From Dissophora ornata (taxonomy: Eukaryota > Mortierellomycota > Mortierellomycetes > Mortierellales > Mortierellaceae): a DNA stretch of 64,000 bases. Below the pieces are notes generated by a model. That model saw only the letters and a program-made list of their open reading frames with translations, was not told the origin of the DNA and made no database searches. Location of the stretch: positions 57,345 through 121,344 of the forward strand of contig MU616570.1 of the NCBI GenBank assembly GCA_025201705.1, read 5' to 3'. Shown one piece after another: positions 12,010 to 22,882 of the stretch. Positions within the stretch are counted from its first letter, which is position 1. Every line of letters starts with the position of its first letter. A program made the translations under genes and the position numbers.

Positions 12010-12324
12010 TTTTTCCACATACATTTATTGTACTACACACATGTAGGATATCTTCATTTTTATGTAGCACGCCAGTTCATGGGCATCATCCCCATACTGT
12101 GAAAAATACATCATCCGCGTATTTTTGTAAGAAAGCTTGAAGAAAGAATATGACACCCTCTCAATCACCTTGTTCCATTTCCCTGTGATTGCCTTTTCTT
12201 GAACGGCTTTATTGTTTATACAAAACCAAGAGATATCGGTTTTTTTTTCTGCGCTATTACAGCTACGAGTTCGTCCCTAATCTTTCCGAAAAGTAACAGG
12301 AGTTTTTGGCGCTTCGAAAGGGGT

Positions 12325-14495
12325 TCAGAAAAGAGCATCCACGTCAAACGTAAAGTTCTGCATACCCTTCGTCTTGATTGCTGCTCCAGCGCCAGCACCG
12401 CTGCTTACAACGCTGCTACGGTTGCCTTTGCTTTGGCCAAGATTCGCGTCGGAGCTACCGCCGTTCACGCCCCCGTTGACATTGGTATCGATGGGGAAGC
12501 CACCGCTTGAGCTACCTGCACCACTTTGTCCTGCACCGTTACTACCGCCTTGCAAAAGAGCCAACAGATCCACGGAACCATTTCTAGCACGCATTGGTGA
12601 GCCAGTGGCCGACGGATGATGCACTAGCGGCGAGAAATCCGGTCTCTGAGGGCCTTGGCCATTGACCACTCCTGTACCTTGCACTACTGGCGAGGGCCCA
12701 TTACCAAGCGGGTTGAAGTGGAGCAACGGACTGTTGAACTGCGTCGGAATGCCAAGTATGGCCTTCAGTGCGTCGCTACCATTCTGATACGATAACGAGG
12801 GAGAAGACGACGATGGGGTCGAAACAGGTCTAGTGGGAATTTTCGGAGTTGATGCTGACTGAATTGTGGGAGAGCCTGCACCCAGCCCATCTCGAATAAA
12901 CATGTTGATACTGGCAGGGCTCTGGATCCCCAAAAGAGCTTTCAAGGACTCGCTGCTATTACTTGAGTCCTTCAGAGTCGGTGAAACATCCTGAACTGGG
13001 CTCGAGTACTGCTGCGCTGAGTAAGGGTCCTGTGAAAATTGGGGACTTTTACCAATGCCCAGCATACCCTTCAAAACTTCGGAATCCCGTCGAGCTTCCG
13101 TGGAAGAAACGGCCGGTACTCCCGCGTGCTGCTGGTGCTGCTGTTGGCGAGGCGCAGCGGCGGCGTGATTCTCTGATGCTTGGGTATTGTGCTGCGTGGC
13201 GTGGCTATATTGGCCTTTGTTGCGCTTTGTGTTTCTCCTTTGCGTGCTGATCCAGTTTTTGAGTTTGCTTTCAAGTAGTACGCATCGGATTGATGTTAGA
13301 CTAATGTTCCATACCTTTTTTTCGATCAAAAATCCAAGGCCTCAGGGTATGACTTACTGGATAAAGGGCGTCACCATGTAGTACCGGCTTGGATTCTTAA
13401 TCCCGCTTGCTCTCTCGGTTCCACTCTCCTTTCCTGACTGAGTTCCTTTTTCAATAGGCTTGGGCTTGGATGTTGGCAAATCTGCAATATAGTGCCATTC
13501 GATTTTCTACAAAAGGATCGAGACTCATTAATGAACTGTCGGCATATTCTGCTTCGTCTCTTGGACAAGGTTAAATGATTCGAGACAACAAACACACTTA
13601 CACTGATCTCCTTCCTTGTCTGGGGCTCAAACATAGTGCTTTCGGGGACTCCTTTGATAATATACAGGCGAATTCTTTGGTCTTTGATGGTCTGCTCAAT
13701 ATAGTCGTCTTCTTTGATTCTATCTGTCACGTCAAATCCTGTCTCCTCCCACACCTTTGGTCCAAGTAATTCAACATTTGAAGGTAGTGATCAATGTCAA
13801 AAGCTCTAGCAAACAGAGGTAGCGAAAATGGGCAGCAAGGATTGTGGGGGGTCGGTTGGGAATGCATACCTCGCGAACCGCACATGAGGTATCTGGCTCA
13901 TCCTTGTTGATCTTTCCCTTGGGGAATCCCCATCCTGATCGAGCTGTCCAACCCTTGACCAATATGCACTATAATCGATATGTATAGATCAACCGAAACA
14001 GTCAGTTGTCCTGTCCATGGCCGCTAGACATGACCTACCCGCAACACCAGAGCAACAGCGAACAAGCAATGGTAATGTACCTTGTCCATAGCCTCATTCA
14101 AAATAATGGCCCCACAGACTGGCACTCTGATTTTGTACTCCATAAAATTGGCGAAGGCAGTTTCATGTTCATTGGACCATTCGTGAAGAAGGGGGCAATG
14201 CTGAAAGAATTTGGCGGAAAAGTTTTTGAGGTTGAAACTTGGGAGAGAAGAGTTCTGTTCCCGTATGAAGTCTTCGTAGAACCAGTGGGCTTGTTCAATT
14301 TGGAAACAGATTCGTTCGACGGATGCTAATTCTTCGTCAGGGACATTGATAATAAACCGACTGAAGAGAAGATAGGTCAGTTGGTCGCTGAGAATCCAAG
14401 TCGAGATGGACGACACTCGACATGCAGATGAGCCAGGCAAGGTACCTGGAGAGGTCGTCCAGGACGTTTTCGAAGGTGGCGTTGGTCCATGCCAT
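12325..14495 (-). CDS. DCP2: mRNA-decapping enzyme catalytic subunit Dcp2 (Nudix hydrolase)
   Basis: It removes the m7G cap in 5'-3' mRNA decay, acting with Dcp1, Edc3 and Pat1 in cytoplasmic P-bodies. Six exons are inferred: 14446-14495, 14081-14360, 13870-13968, 13602-13754, 13358-13506 and 12325-13267, giving 557 residues. The N-terminal regulatory domain (box A) has [19 protein letters not shown] and [12 protein letters not shown]. The Nudix box runs from [15 protein letters not shown] across an intron to REVWEETGF, with both catalytic Glu present. Box B follows, ending in KLKNWIS. The C-terminal ~310 residues are disordered but carry four short leucine-rich helices near residues 309 (LKGMLGI), 352 (LKALLGI), 411 (LKAILGI) and 478 (LLALLQG). 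These match the helical leucine-rich motifs of fungal Dcp2 tails. The identification is secure. Confidence 0.95.
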
Positions 14496-14829
14496 GGCAT
14501 TAACGGAAAGGTTATTGGGTAACGTTAGGTACAAGGCGTGCGAGTGGAGGCGGAAGAGAAATGTAGTGTAAGCTTTGGGTGGCGCTGTAAGCTCAGAAAG
14601 GATGTTGCTAAGGCAGAGCAAAGCGAGCGGATGAAAGCAATGATCCGAAGTGTATGGAAAAATAACGAAGGTGGATTGGGGGATGTGGATGGATGTGGAT
14701 GGAGAGTACGAAGGGAAAGGTTGATGCAACCCTCTTCCATCTCCAACCCCTTTATTGGCTACAGCACCCAATGATGACGCACCGCTCAATTCCCGTGCTG
14801 CCTTGTTTTTTACGTTATTATTATTATTG
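14496..14829. other. short intergenic spacer
   Basis: This 334-bp spacer lies between the DCP2 start and the end of the kelch-like gene, both on the minus strand. It should contain the DCP2 promoter. A TTATTATTATTGTTATCG stretch lies near 14816. No gene is seen. Confidence 0.5.
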
Positions 14830-16623
14830 TTATCGTTGATCGTAAGTGAGTCGTCGCTGAAACTGGGATTTTGGTATATGATAGGCAGAGTCGTCTACCC
14901 TTGGTTGCTTGATATTGACCTGAGGTTGTGCTGGCTGTAGTTCATAATACGCGTCCAGTAGGCCGTCGTCTGCTATTAGGCCTTCCTTGTCATTGTCGGG
15001 ATGTTGTACGAAAGGTTGTAAATAGTGTGATGCCCCCAGGGAGCTGTCTTGCCCTCTCCTCACGCCCAAGTGGACATGAGGATGCTCCGAAATAGCCTGG
15101 GGGTGCTGTGATCGAGGGTTTGCTCCATGATAGCCTTCCTGTAAGCGACCCGAGGTTGCAGATGGACCTCTGTCGTCATAATGGTGATCTTCAATGAAGA
15201 CGGTAGGGCCACGCGTAGTCGTGTCTCGGAGAGATGCTGCTGACCAAGATGTGCTGGCCACAGGAGGAGGGGGTAGAGGATAACCTGGATTGTGTGATGG
15301 TGGCATGAAATCCCTTCCGAACGAGGTTGAGGTGGTGTATGGATCATTCTTGGGATTCGAGAGATTGAAACCCTTCTTTGAACGTACGCGATATAGGGCC
15401 AGTCCGAGACCAATGAGGACTACCAGTAGCACGCCGATGATGACTCCAACAATGACGACAACATGGGAATTACTTCCCGATGAGGCCGAAGCGTCCGCTG
15501 CAGCAGTGTTGGGTCCTGGGATGTCTGACGTCTTCGACGGCCCAGAAGAGGAGGCGGCAGGAGTGGAGGAGTTTAGAGGCGGGGCAACGTAGCTGGATGT
15601 CCAAATATTGGCTTTCAAGTCGTAGACGAGAGCAGTGCTGGAGGCTATGGCGTTGCTTTGCACATCAGAACTATATCCTCCCCAAACGATAAAGTTATCG
15701 TTCGAAACTGCACACGCCGCTGAAGTTCGTTTGTCTGCAAGAGTAACATTGGGTCCATTTGTCCAAGTCAGCGTCGCAACGTCCAAGAAATAGATGTCGT
15801 TCAAACTCGAATTTCCAGTATACGAATAGCCACCGAACAGGATCATTTTCGAGCCTCCATTTGCTGGCACTAAGCAAGCTCCAGAGCGAAGAGGAGGGAT
15901 GGTCCCCTTTGCAGCTGGATTGCTCCATCCAGTGCTTGGGCTGTAAACGAAGATGCCGTTTAGGGATCCTCCGACGAAGATCATGCTCCGAAGGGGTGTA
16001 CTCCAGGCAACAGAGTACTCTACTGTTGTATTTAATGCGCTGTAGTTGGACATGGGTACATTGTCGAAAGTCTTGGCCGTGAGGTTTACTCTCAACATGC
16101 TGGCCGTGTTGGCGGCATCCCTGTATCCATTTGGGACATAGACAAGACCGGTCTCTGGGTCCGTTGCTGCTGCGAGACCTGGCCCTGCTCCGCTGATATT
16201 GCTGCTGGTGAAGATCGAGCTCCATGCTGCCGACTTAAAGTTATAGACGTAACCAGTACCATTCACAATAGCTAGCCAGTTCTGTGCATCGGAAGAGAGC
16301 GCACTGGGCATCCATAGAGTGCTCGGTCCGTCTGGCAGCTTCTTGAGGACTGGACTACTCGCGTTCCAAGACACGGAAAGGTCCATCATAAACGACAGCG
16401 ACGTGGGAGTGTAAAACTTTGATCCTACTGGTACTGTGCCACCTCCCGAGATATATAGCGCTTGTCCTTCAATAAACACATTGAGAGGACTGAATACGAC
16501 TGGCGGTTGGAATGTCTGGGCATGGACGAAGGGCGAGAGGGATATGTGGAGTATCGTCGCAAGGATGTACGATAGGAGGAGAGGAAGGCGGTTGTTGCCG
16601 AGTGAAATCGAACAACGAATCAT
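14830..16623 (-). CDS. secreted kelch/beta-propeller-like protein with single transmembrane helix
   Basis: A single-exon gene of 597 residues from the ATG at 16623. That start is chosen because it opens directly into a signal peptide (LLLSYILATILHISLSPFVHAQ); the frame is open further upstream but lacks targeting features. The ectodomain to ~residue 350 has repeated kelch-like pieces such as GGSLNGIFVYSPSTGW, ILFGGYSYTGNSSLNDIYFLD and IVWGGYSSDV, and many N-glycosylation sequons. A Ser/Pro linker leads to one membrane helix at ~387-411, then a basic stop-transfer (YRVRSKKG) and a ~185-residue cytoplasmic tail rich in Pro and His. The architecture suggests a cell-surface adhesion or sensor protein. 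No enzymatic motif is visible, so a galactose-oxidase-type activity is not supported. Confidence 0.8.
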   Translation of the reverse strand: MIRCSISLGNNRLPLLLSYILATILHISLSPFVHAQTFQPPVVFSPLNVFIEGQALYISGGGTVPVGSKFYTPTSLSFMMDLSVSWNASSPVLKKLPDGPSTLWMPSALSSDAQNWLAIVNGTGYVYNFKSAAWSSIFTSSNISGAGPGLAAATDPETGLVYVPNGYRDAANTASMLRVNLTAKTFDNVPMSNYSALNTTVEYSVAWSTPLRSMIFVGGSLNGIFVYSPSTGWSNPAAKGTIPPLRSGACLVPANGGSKMILFGGYSYTGNSSLNDIYFLDVATLTWTNGPNVTLADKRTSAACAVSNDNFIVWGGYSSDVQSNAIASSTALVYDLKANIWTSSYVAPPLNSSTPAASSSGPSKTSDIPGPNTAAADASASSGSNSHVVVIVGVIIGVLLVVLIGLGLALYRVRSKKGFNLSNPKNDPYTTSTSFGRDFMPPSHNPGYPLPPPPVASTSWSAASLRDTTTRGPTVFIEDHHYDDRGPSATSGRLQEGYHGANPRSQHPQAISEHPHVHLGVRRGQDSSLGASHYLQPFVQHPDNDKEGLIADDGLLDAYYELQPAQPQVNIKQPRVDDSAYHIPKSQFQRRLTYDQR

Positions 16624-16995
16624 GGACGGAGGTTGAGCCAAGACAAAGAGGGAGGATGTGGTGCAGAAAGAGAAGGAGGAACAGGGAGTAGAAAGTGCAG
16701 ATTCCGGGTTCTCGCTCGCTTTTGGAATGACGGACATCAGCGCGAATAGACGAGGCGACCATTTTGATTGCGACCCCTGTTTTGAAGCAACAGCTCTCAT
16801 GCTGGAACCAACTTCACATTGACCCTCTTGGGTCTCAATGTATGACACACTGAGTTGATCACCCCTGAAAAAGAACTCTATTTAAATTTTGATTACTCGC
16901 CTCTTCCTGCGAATTTTACAACGCGCGTAGCACAGACAAGAAACAGTGGGGACGGGATAATGTTTATTCTGCATTTACTGACTGTTACTCCTTGC
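16624..16995. other. intergenic spacer
   Basis: This 372-bp spacer lies between the kelch-like gene start and the end of the AGC kinase gene, both on the minus strand. It holds the promoter/leader of the kelch gene. I see no additional gene. Confidence 0.5.
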
Positions 16996-19580
16996 TCAAT
17001 AGCCGCTTCTTCCTTGACCCATCCCGCCAGCACGCCCAGATGTCGAGCGGTCCCCCAAGGCGCCTAAGGCGCCGTGGTTTGCCATGCTGGCTCCTAGAAC
17101 GCCATCATTCGCAGGATTGTACGTGAAGCCTTTGAACTGCAACTGGACAGTCTCGCTCAAAAACGACGATTCTACGACAGAGTCCAGGGGTTCCTCACTC
17201 GTGAACTCCTCATCGAAGTTCGAAGTATCGATTGCAGATGAGACCGAGGGTTTGAATGGTGGCTGGATCTTTTTCGCCATCAAGAGCGGGAACGAAATGG
17301 GTTTGAAAAATGGATGCTGCTTGATCGCACTCGACCCACTGTTGCCGAGACGTTGGTTGGAATCCCTTGTAAGGAGCGCGGACAGCAGCGCGCGCGCATC
17401 AGGCGCTACCTCATCTGGGAAGCGAAGTTCATCCTGCAGGATTTTTCTATACATCTCGTGAATGTTCTCGTCGTAGAACGGTGGCAGACCCGTCAACATT
17501 TCGTACAGCAAAACGCCCAACGTCCACCAGTCCACCGTCTTGGTATAGCCTTGGCCGAGGAGCAACTCTGGGGCGAGATACTCTGGTGTTCCACAGAATG
17601 TATTTGTGGTTTCGGTCTCTGTCATGCCAAGCTTGCAGAGTCCAAAGTCGCACAGCGCGATGTGTCCTGTGTAGTCGAGCAAGATGTTCTCTGGCTTAAG
17701 ATCTCTGTAGACGACGTTGAATCCGTGGAGACACTCGAGGGCGCACATCAACTCTGCCGCGTAGAACCGAGATCTCTCCTCGCTGAAGCGGCCCTCACGC
17801 TGCAAATGATGGAATAGCTCACCTCCATTGACAAATGCCAAAACAAGATACAGCTTCTCAGGTGATTGGAACGAGAACTTGAGTGGGACAATGAACGGGT
17901 TGTTGATCTGAGCCAAGACTGTTCGCTCTGCCAGGGTATGATTGACTTCGCTGCGTGAAATGATGTGCGCCTTGCGAATGATCTTCATGGCATAAATGCG
18001 CGATGTATCGCGCTTCCTTACTTGCATGACCTGATAGCACAATTTGGTGGCACATTTAAAATAAAATAAGTCGTCTGGTATTTTGTCAAGTGTGAGGAAT
18101 CGATCGCTGTGTAAACTGCTGTGTTTACGTTACCTTTCCAAAGCTGCCTTTTCCAATAACCTTGAGCAGGTCAAATGCATCTATGGTCAACGGGGTGTTG
18201 GCCTGTACAAGAGATTAGAATGATACCAGAAACTGGAGACATCTGTCAGAAAAGCATTCGACTATACACTTACGCTGTCTCGCTTGAAGGCGATCTGCAC
18301 GCGCACTTTGCCCGTACCGCCCTGGAGTGTAACCCAGTCGTCCTGCATCTGCTCGTCCCAGCGGGGCTCAAGCTCGACGTTGCCCAAAAATACATCCTCG
18401 CTCGAAGCCTCGCTATCCATCAAGTTGCCAAACTTGTCCAGTGCAGCCAAGGTCTTCGGGTTTGGAATACGAATGTAAAGTGACAGCTGCACACCCGAGA
18501 CCCTCGAGACGTCGCTATTATGACGCAGACAAATAGAGAATAATGATTCAAGGGGTTAGGAAGGATTTCCAAGCAGCAGCTCTCAAATGCAACATGTCTT
18601 GGCACTGTGAGCAGTAAAAATGCCGAGTGTTACGAATGAACTAGAGATAAATGACGTCCATGCTCCTGCTCCTGCAAGCCTCAGAGTCAAAAGGACTATC
18701 GATTGTTATTCCTTTACTCGCAAGAGGTTGAAGAGGGTGCGTTGCTCTTCTTGACACGGTCTTCCATGCCAGGACTATCGGGATACGATATGGTCTTGTT
18801 GTCGAATGTTGCTTTGCTTTCTCGTAGACACGAATAAATGAGCTTTCGACTTACAAATGAGCTCTGTATTGCCAAACAGGATTAGATAATTCACCGCCCA
18901 AAGCGTCAATCAAAACTTCGTTCTTGTCGAACTCCAAGACAGCGTATGGCAACCACCATTTTCGTTGGACCGATTCTCGGTTGCTGTTAGCACTGGGTTG
19001 CTGTTGCTGCTTGGGGATAAATGGAGGATTTTTGGATCCCGGAGGAAGAGACAATCCTCGTGCCTCAACGACTCGGATAATCAGGAGACCATTTTTGGCC
19101 ACTCCATCTTTGGTTCTTGCACCGGAAACCATGTTCTGCTGAGATTGTCCTGCGGGGGATGAAGAGTAGCCAGAAGTTTGTGGAGTGGACGACAGCGTGG
19201 ATGACGAAGACGCTGTTTGGGAGCGGCCACTGCCCTGAGACTTCAATGGAGAAGTGGCCGAGGACGAAGAGGAAGTCGTAGACGACTTTATCTGGAGCGA
19301 GGATTTGAAGGCAGCGGCCAGGGCAGCGGCTTCCCTTTCCTTTTCCCTCTCTCGCTCTTTCTCTCGCTCTTTTTCCTTGTGCTCTACGGTAGTGAATACA
19401 ATCGCACTGGTGTTAGTGTTCGTCGCTCAAGCATTCTTCCGCGGTAGATGAACGAACAGAGGAATGAATACTGGTCATCGGAACAATGTGCAACTACAGG
19501 GTCATCCTTGTTCAGACATGCTCCAGCTGCCACTGGGATGGTCAAATTTGCCGCTTACTCTTGGATTGCAACCAGGACAT
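16996..19580 (-). CDS. YPK1: AGC-family Ser/Thr kinase of the Ypk1/Gad8 (SGK-like) type
   Basis: In fungi this is the TORC2-PDK1 effector controlling sphingolipid and membrane homeostasis and growth. Five exons are inferred: 19559-19580, 18855-19383, 18274-18514, 18134-18202 and 16996-18030, giving 631 residues. A very short first exon encodes MSWLQSKK. A Glu/Arg/Lys-rich stretch and Ser-rich linker follow, then a C2-like region (LLIIRVVEARGLSLPPG to FKRDS). The kinase domain starts at DAFDLLKVIGKGSFGK, with ATP-binding Lys ~303 (YAMKII), catalytic YRDLKPEN, DFG in LCDFGLCKL and the PDK1-type activation loop TFCGTPEYLAPE. The C tail carries the hydrophobic motif FKGFTY, a TORC2-type site. Every regulatory element of the family is present. 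The symbol follows the yeast orthologue. Confidence 0.92.
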
Positions 19581-21058
19581 GACGAAGGAGTGCTAATGGA
19601 AGAAAATAGAAGGAAGAACGCAAACAGCATTCAAGTCACTAGTCATTAGTCATGTCCATGTACGCGTCTCAATCTAATGCCCCAGTTGAGACAACGTTTG
19701 GTGCCGTCTCTTCTTTTTCTCTCTCTCTCTCTTCGTGGCAACCAATAATAAAAGCGACGGACGTTCCAGCTCGAATACCAGCAGTCATTATTATTACATT
19801 GGAAGTACCCCTTGTTGGAAAGCGGAGGTGTGAAGAACGGGGGCTGGTGATGTGCCACAAAAAGATGGGAGGAAAAGAGAAGGGGGTTTGAGGAGGCTAG
19901 CAAGGAAGAAGGAAGGGAAAGGAGATATCTCGTGGGTCAGCTTTGATCCCTTCTCACGCCCTCGTCTGTTTGCATAATGAGGCTTCCACCCCCTGGTATT
20001 CCGTGCTTGCATTTTTCAGTGACCTTCCGCCTGCACATGGATATTCACCGCCATAATGAAAATCGTATAGATCATGTCCATTCAGGCACCTGGATACTTT
20101 TCTTGTTTTTCTTTATGAAGTAATAATGAAGATATAAGTCCCCTTCGGCGCACGATAACCCAGAAGCCAAGTTAATGACAGGGTCGCGTGCTTCTTTAAA
20201 AGAACTCGTTTACCATCTTGCAAAGTGGTGAACTGTAAGAACAGATTCACCTTGGCACTCAGGTTCGATGATTGTCCGGCTGTGAGACCAAAAGACCATC
20301 AATTGAGCGTGGCTATGATGCGTGCTTTTTTGATAGGGAATCAAGCCTGGTTGTGGGCAGAAGCGCTATTTAAGAGGGCCGTCACCAATCATGTCCCAGG
20401 CACGACTGTTTCTGCAATATCACTCTCATGGGTACAATTCGTGGCAAAAAAAAAAAAGTCGAGGACAAATTTTTACCAGAAAATGCAGTCATGATGCTGG
20501 ACATTGCATAATCAAGGCTACTCTACTGCTTACAATCGGCTGCAGTGGTTGCAATCGATGAAAGGTCTCATCAACAGTGGGACTCAGGAGGCACCGAGGC
20601 CGCCTCTGCGTGCATGGCAGCGGTGTGTCAGGCTCAGTGTCTGACGCAATTGCATCGGCAGGGGAAGCCTGGGTCGTAGGACTTAGAGGATCAACTAGAG
20701 TGGAGGGAGAGGGTAGGGGGTCTGATGTTGGCCTCCTCAGTGATGTTTGAGAGTTGGATTGCGGGTTTTTGGGTCGTGAGCAGATGTGATGAGGAGTGCG
20801 TGAAAGGAAAGAAAAGCGCTGGCCGGGAAAAGGGCCAATCCCAAGCCTTGGGATGTGGTATGATGTTGGTTTGGAAATTACCTCCACAGACGACTTCTCG
20901 GAGCCCGCGCACGACTTCATTTGAGTGGCCGCACAGAACCCTCAACACACCCTCTTAAACCAAGGGGATCGGCAACGAAATCGACAGTGATTTAAAAATT
21001 GTGCTTGGCTATTGAAATGATGTTGACATTTGGCAGATATCTCAACATCTTTATTCTT
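19581..21058. other. intergenic region
   Basis: About 1.5 kb without a supported gene. Short frames at 20489-20948 lack motifs and overlap in conflicting frames. The left part is the likely promoter of the AGC kinase. Confidence 0.5.
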
Positions 21059-21868
21059 TTAAGTGCGACAGATAATCTCGCCATGAAGCAACGAGAACCA
21101 GCCATTATCATCCTCGATCCAAGTTCTCCATGCCTTCGCCAGCCTTTCTAATTCCTCCTGCGAAGCAAGGTTCATCTCCAGGGCTATGGTAGCAAACGCC
21201 GATGACAGCGTGCGTTCCTCCATGGTTCCACCCCAGTATGCGCGCTCCTCTGGCGAACTGAAGCACCATGCCCCGGCACTGCAGGTTATTTGCGAGCGCT
21301 CAAATCCAGCCTCCTGCGCCCATGTGTGAATGTACTTGCCAGGATGCGGATTCCCTCCTTTGAGACGAGCCATGCGTGTTTGCAGATCCCAGTAAGCCTC
21401 TAGACCTGGTGACTCAGGATACCAAGATGGCACGGCAGACTCGCGCGCGGCCACAATTCCACCAGTCTTGGTGACCCTCCTCATCTCGCGAAGCGCTTTG
21501 ACTGGGTCCGCCACATGCTGCAGCACCTGGTGAGCGTGAACAATATCGAAAGTGTTGTCTGGAAAGTCGAGTGCGTGGATATCCCCAACCTGGAACTCAG
21601 CATTTGTGACACCTTGCTGGGCGGCGAAAGCACGCGCTTCCTTGAGAGGCTCTGGGGTGTACTCGATCCCCACCACGCGGCCCTTGGGCACAAGCTTTGC
21701 CAGGTCAACTGAGATGCTGCCTGGGCCGCAACCAACATCGAGAATGGACATTTCGGGTTTGATGTGGGGCAGCAGATATGCAGCCGAGTTCAAGACCGTT
21801 CGCCAGCCATGAGTCCGGAGGACGGCATCACTGTGGTCTGAGGTATATACAATCGGCTGTGAGGACAT
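21059..21868 (-). CDS. SAM-dependent class I methyltransferase (UbiE/Methyltransf_11 type)
   Basis: A single-exon gene of 269 residues starting MSSQPIVYTSDHSD. The Rossmann-type SAM fold shows motif I (ILDVGCGPGSISVDLA), an acidic end of strand 2 (VVGIEYT), motif II around FDIVHAHQVLQHV, and the following ALREMRRVTKTGG. The family methylates small molecules such as lipids, quinones or sterols; the substrate cannot be read from the sequence. A TATA-like TATAAAT lies at 21911-21917 on the minus strand, about 45 bp upstream of the ATG. This is why I prefer this start to the in-frame upstream codons that would add 34 residues. No biosynthetic cluster surrounds it. Confidence 0.88.
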   Translation of the reverse strand: MSSQPIVYTSDHSDAVLRTHGWRTVLNSAAYLLPHIKPEMSILDVGCGPGSISVDLAKLVPKGRVVGIEYTPEPLKEARAFAAQQGVTNAEFQVGDIHALDFPDNTFDIVHAHQVLQHVADPVKALREMRRVTKTGGIVAARESAVPSWYPESPGLEAYWDLQTRMARLKGGNPHPGKYIHTWAQEAGFERSQITCSAGAWCFSSPEERAYWGGTMEERTLSSAFATIALEMNLASQEELERLAKAWRTWIEDDNGWFSLLHGEIICRT

Positions 21869-21910
21869 TGTTGAAGGTGATTCAAGGAGTGTTGCCGGGA
21901 TCTGGGTGGT

Positions 21911-21917
21911 ATTTATA
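21911..21917 (-). promoter_or_regulatory. TATA-like element of the methyltransferase gene
   Basis: Minus-strand TATAAAT lies about 45 bp before the ATG at 21868. It is a consensus match only. Confidence 0.45.
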
Positions 21918-22083
21918 GGCATTCCGCGGTTCAATGCAAAGTACTTGCATATTTGCATATTTTTGTCCAATCACGCAACTGCGCAGCTGCTGTGAAAGGA
22001 GGTGTTGCCGCTGGTGGGAGTGTCAAGGACAGCAAGCATAAACATGTATCTCCTTCCCTTTGCATGGTACCCATTTTTTTAAA

Positions 22084-22518
22084 GGAATAATATAATCTCA
22101 CACCCCCTTATTCTCACGGGGTTATTAACTCCTGCACTAAGTCCATGTAAACGTTCCCAATCTTTGAACTTCAATTGCGCAGTAACTTTTTATGCTACTC
22201 CCTACTCTTCTTAATATATTTCTCTATGCCTATCTTCTCATGTAGTCTAGTTCACTTCTTTTTTTCATCAACTTTGATGTCCACTTGCATGCAAAGGGTG
22301 CTTAATTGTCTGTTCAGTTCACCCACAGTGGACGAAAAAAGAAGTGAACTACATGAGAAGATAGGCATAGAGAAATATATTAAGAAGAGTAGGGAGTAGC
22401 ATAAAAAGTTACTGCGCAATTGACGTTCAAAGATTGGGAACGTTTACATGGACTTAGTACAGGGGTTGGTGACCCCGTCAGAATAAGAGGCTCACGGGGG
22501 GTAAGAATATATTATTCC
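22084..22518. mobile_element. fold-back / MITE-like inverted repeat element
   Basis: Two nearly identical arms of ~130 bp (about 22133-22268 and 22334-22463) are inverted around a ~65-bp loop. Weaker inverted similarity continues outward to matching ends that read GGAATAATAT on the left and its complement at 22510-22518. The whole element is ~435 bp. There is no open frame. Arm differences are few (for example AACTTCAATTG against AACGTCAATTG), so the structure is recent or maintained. Clear target-site duplications are not visible. It sits ~70 bp from tRNA-Leu. Confidence 0.85.
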
Positions 22519-22590
22519 AAAAAAAAATTCCAGCAGAAAAGGGTGTCCAAAGCAAAAAGTGTACCAGTTGCCATGAGTAGCAAAAGATAG

Positions 22591-22673
22591 TGGTAGAAGT
22601 GGGATTTGAACCCACGCCTCTCTCGAGACCGCAACTTGAGTGCGGCGCCTTAGACCAACTCGGCCATCCTACC
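22591..22673 (-). tRNA. tRNA-Leu (anticodon CAA)
   Basis: An 83-nt class II tRNA. The 5' acceptor strand GGTAGGA pairs with TTCTACC, with discriminator A at 22591. The D arm contains TGGCCGAG-TTGG (A box), the anticodon loop is CTCAAGT (anticodon CAA), the variable arm is long and the T arm is GTGGGTTCAAATCCCAC (B box). No intron interrupts the anticodon loop. A TTTT terminator follows within 10 nt on the minus strand. Confidence 0.95.
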
Positions 22674-22882
22674 GTATCCCTTATTCTTATGATACAGCAA
22701 TTATTTAAATCCATTCCATCCGTCCACTTCTACGTCACAGTATATATCGACAAGTATGTGCTGCTTATGCTGCTGCATAGATGGATGGGTCGTTTCTTCA
22801 TTCCTTCATTTTGGCTCGTTTGTTCAGTTCTTCAGGATCAGATCGCCCTCGATTCTCGACCTCGACACCACAGACATCTATA

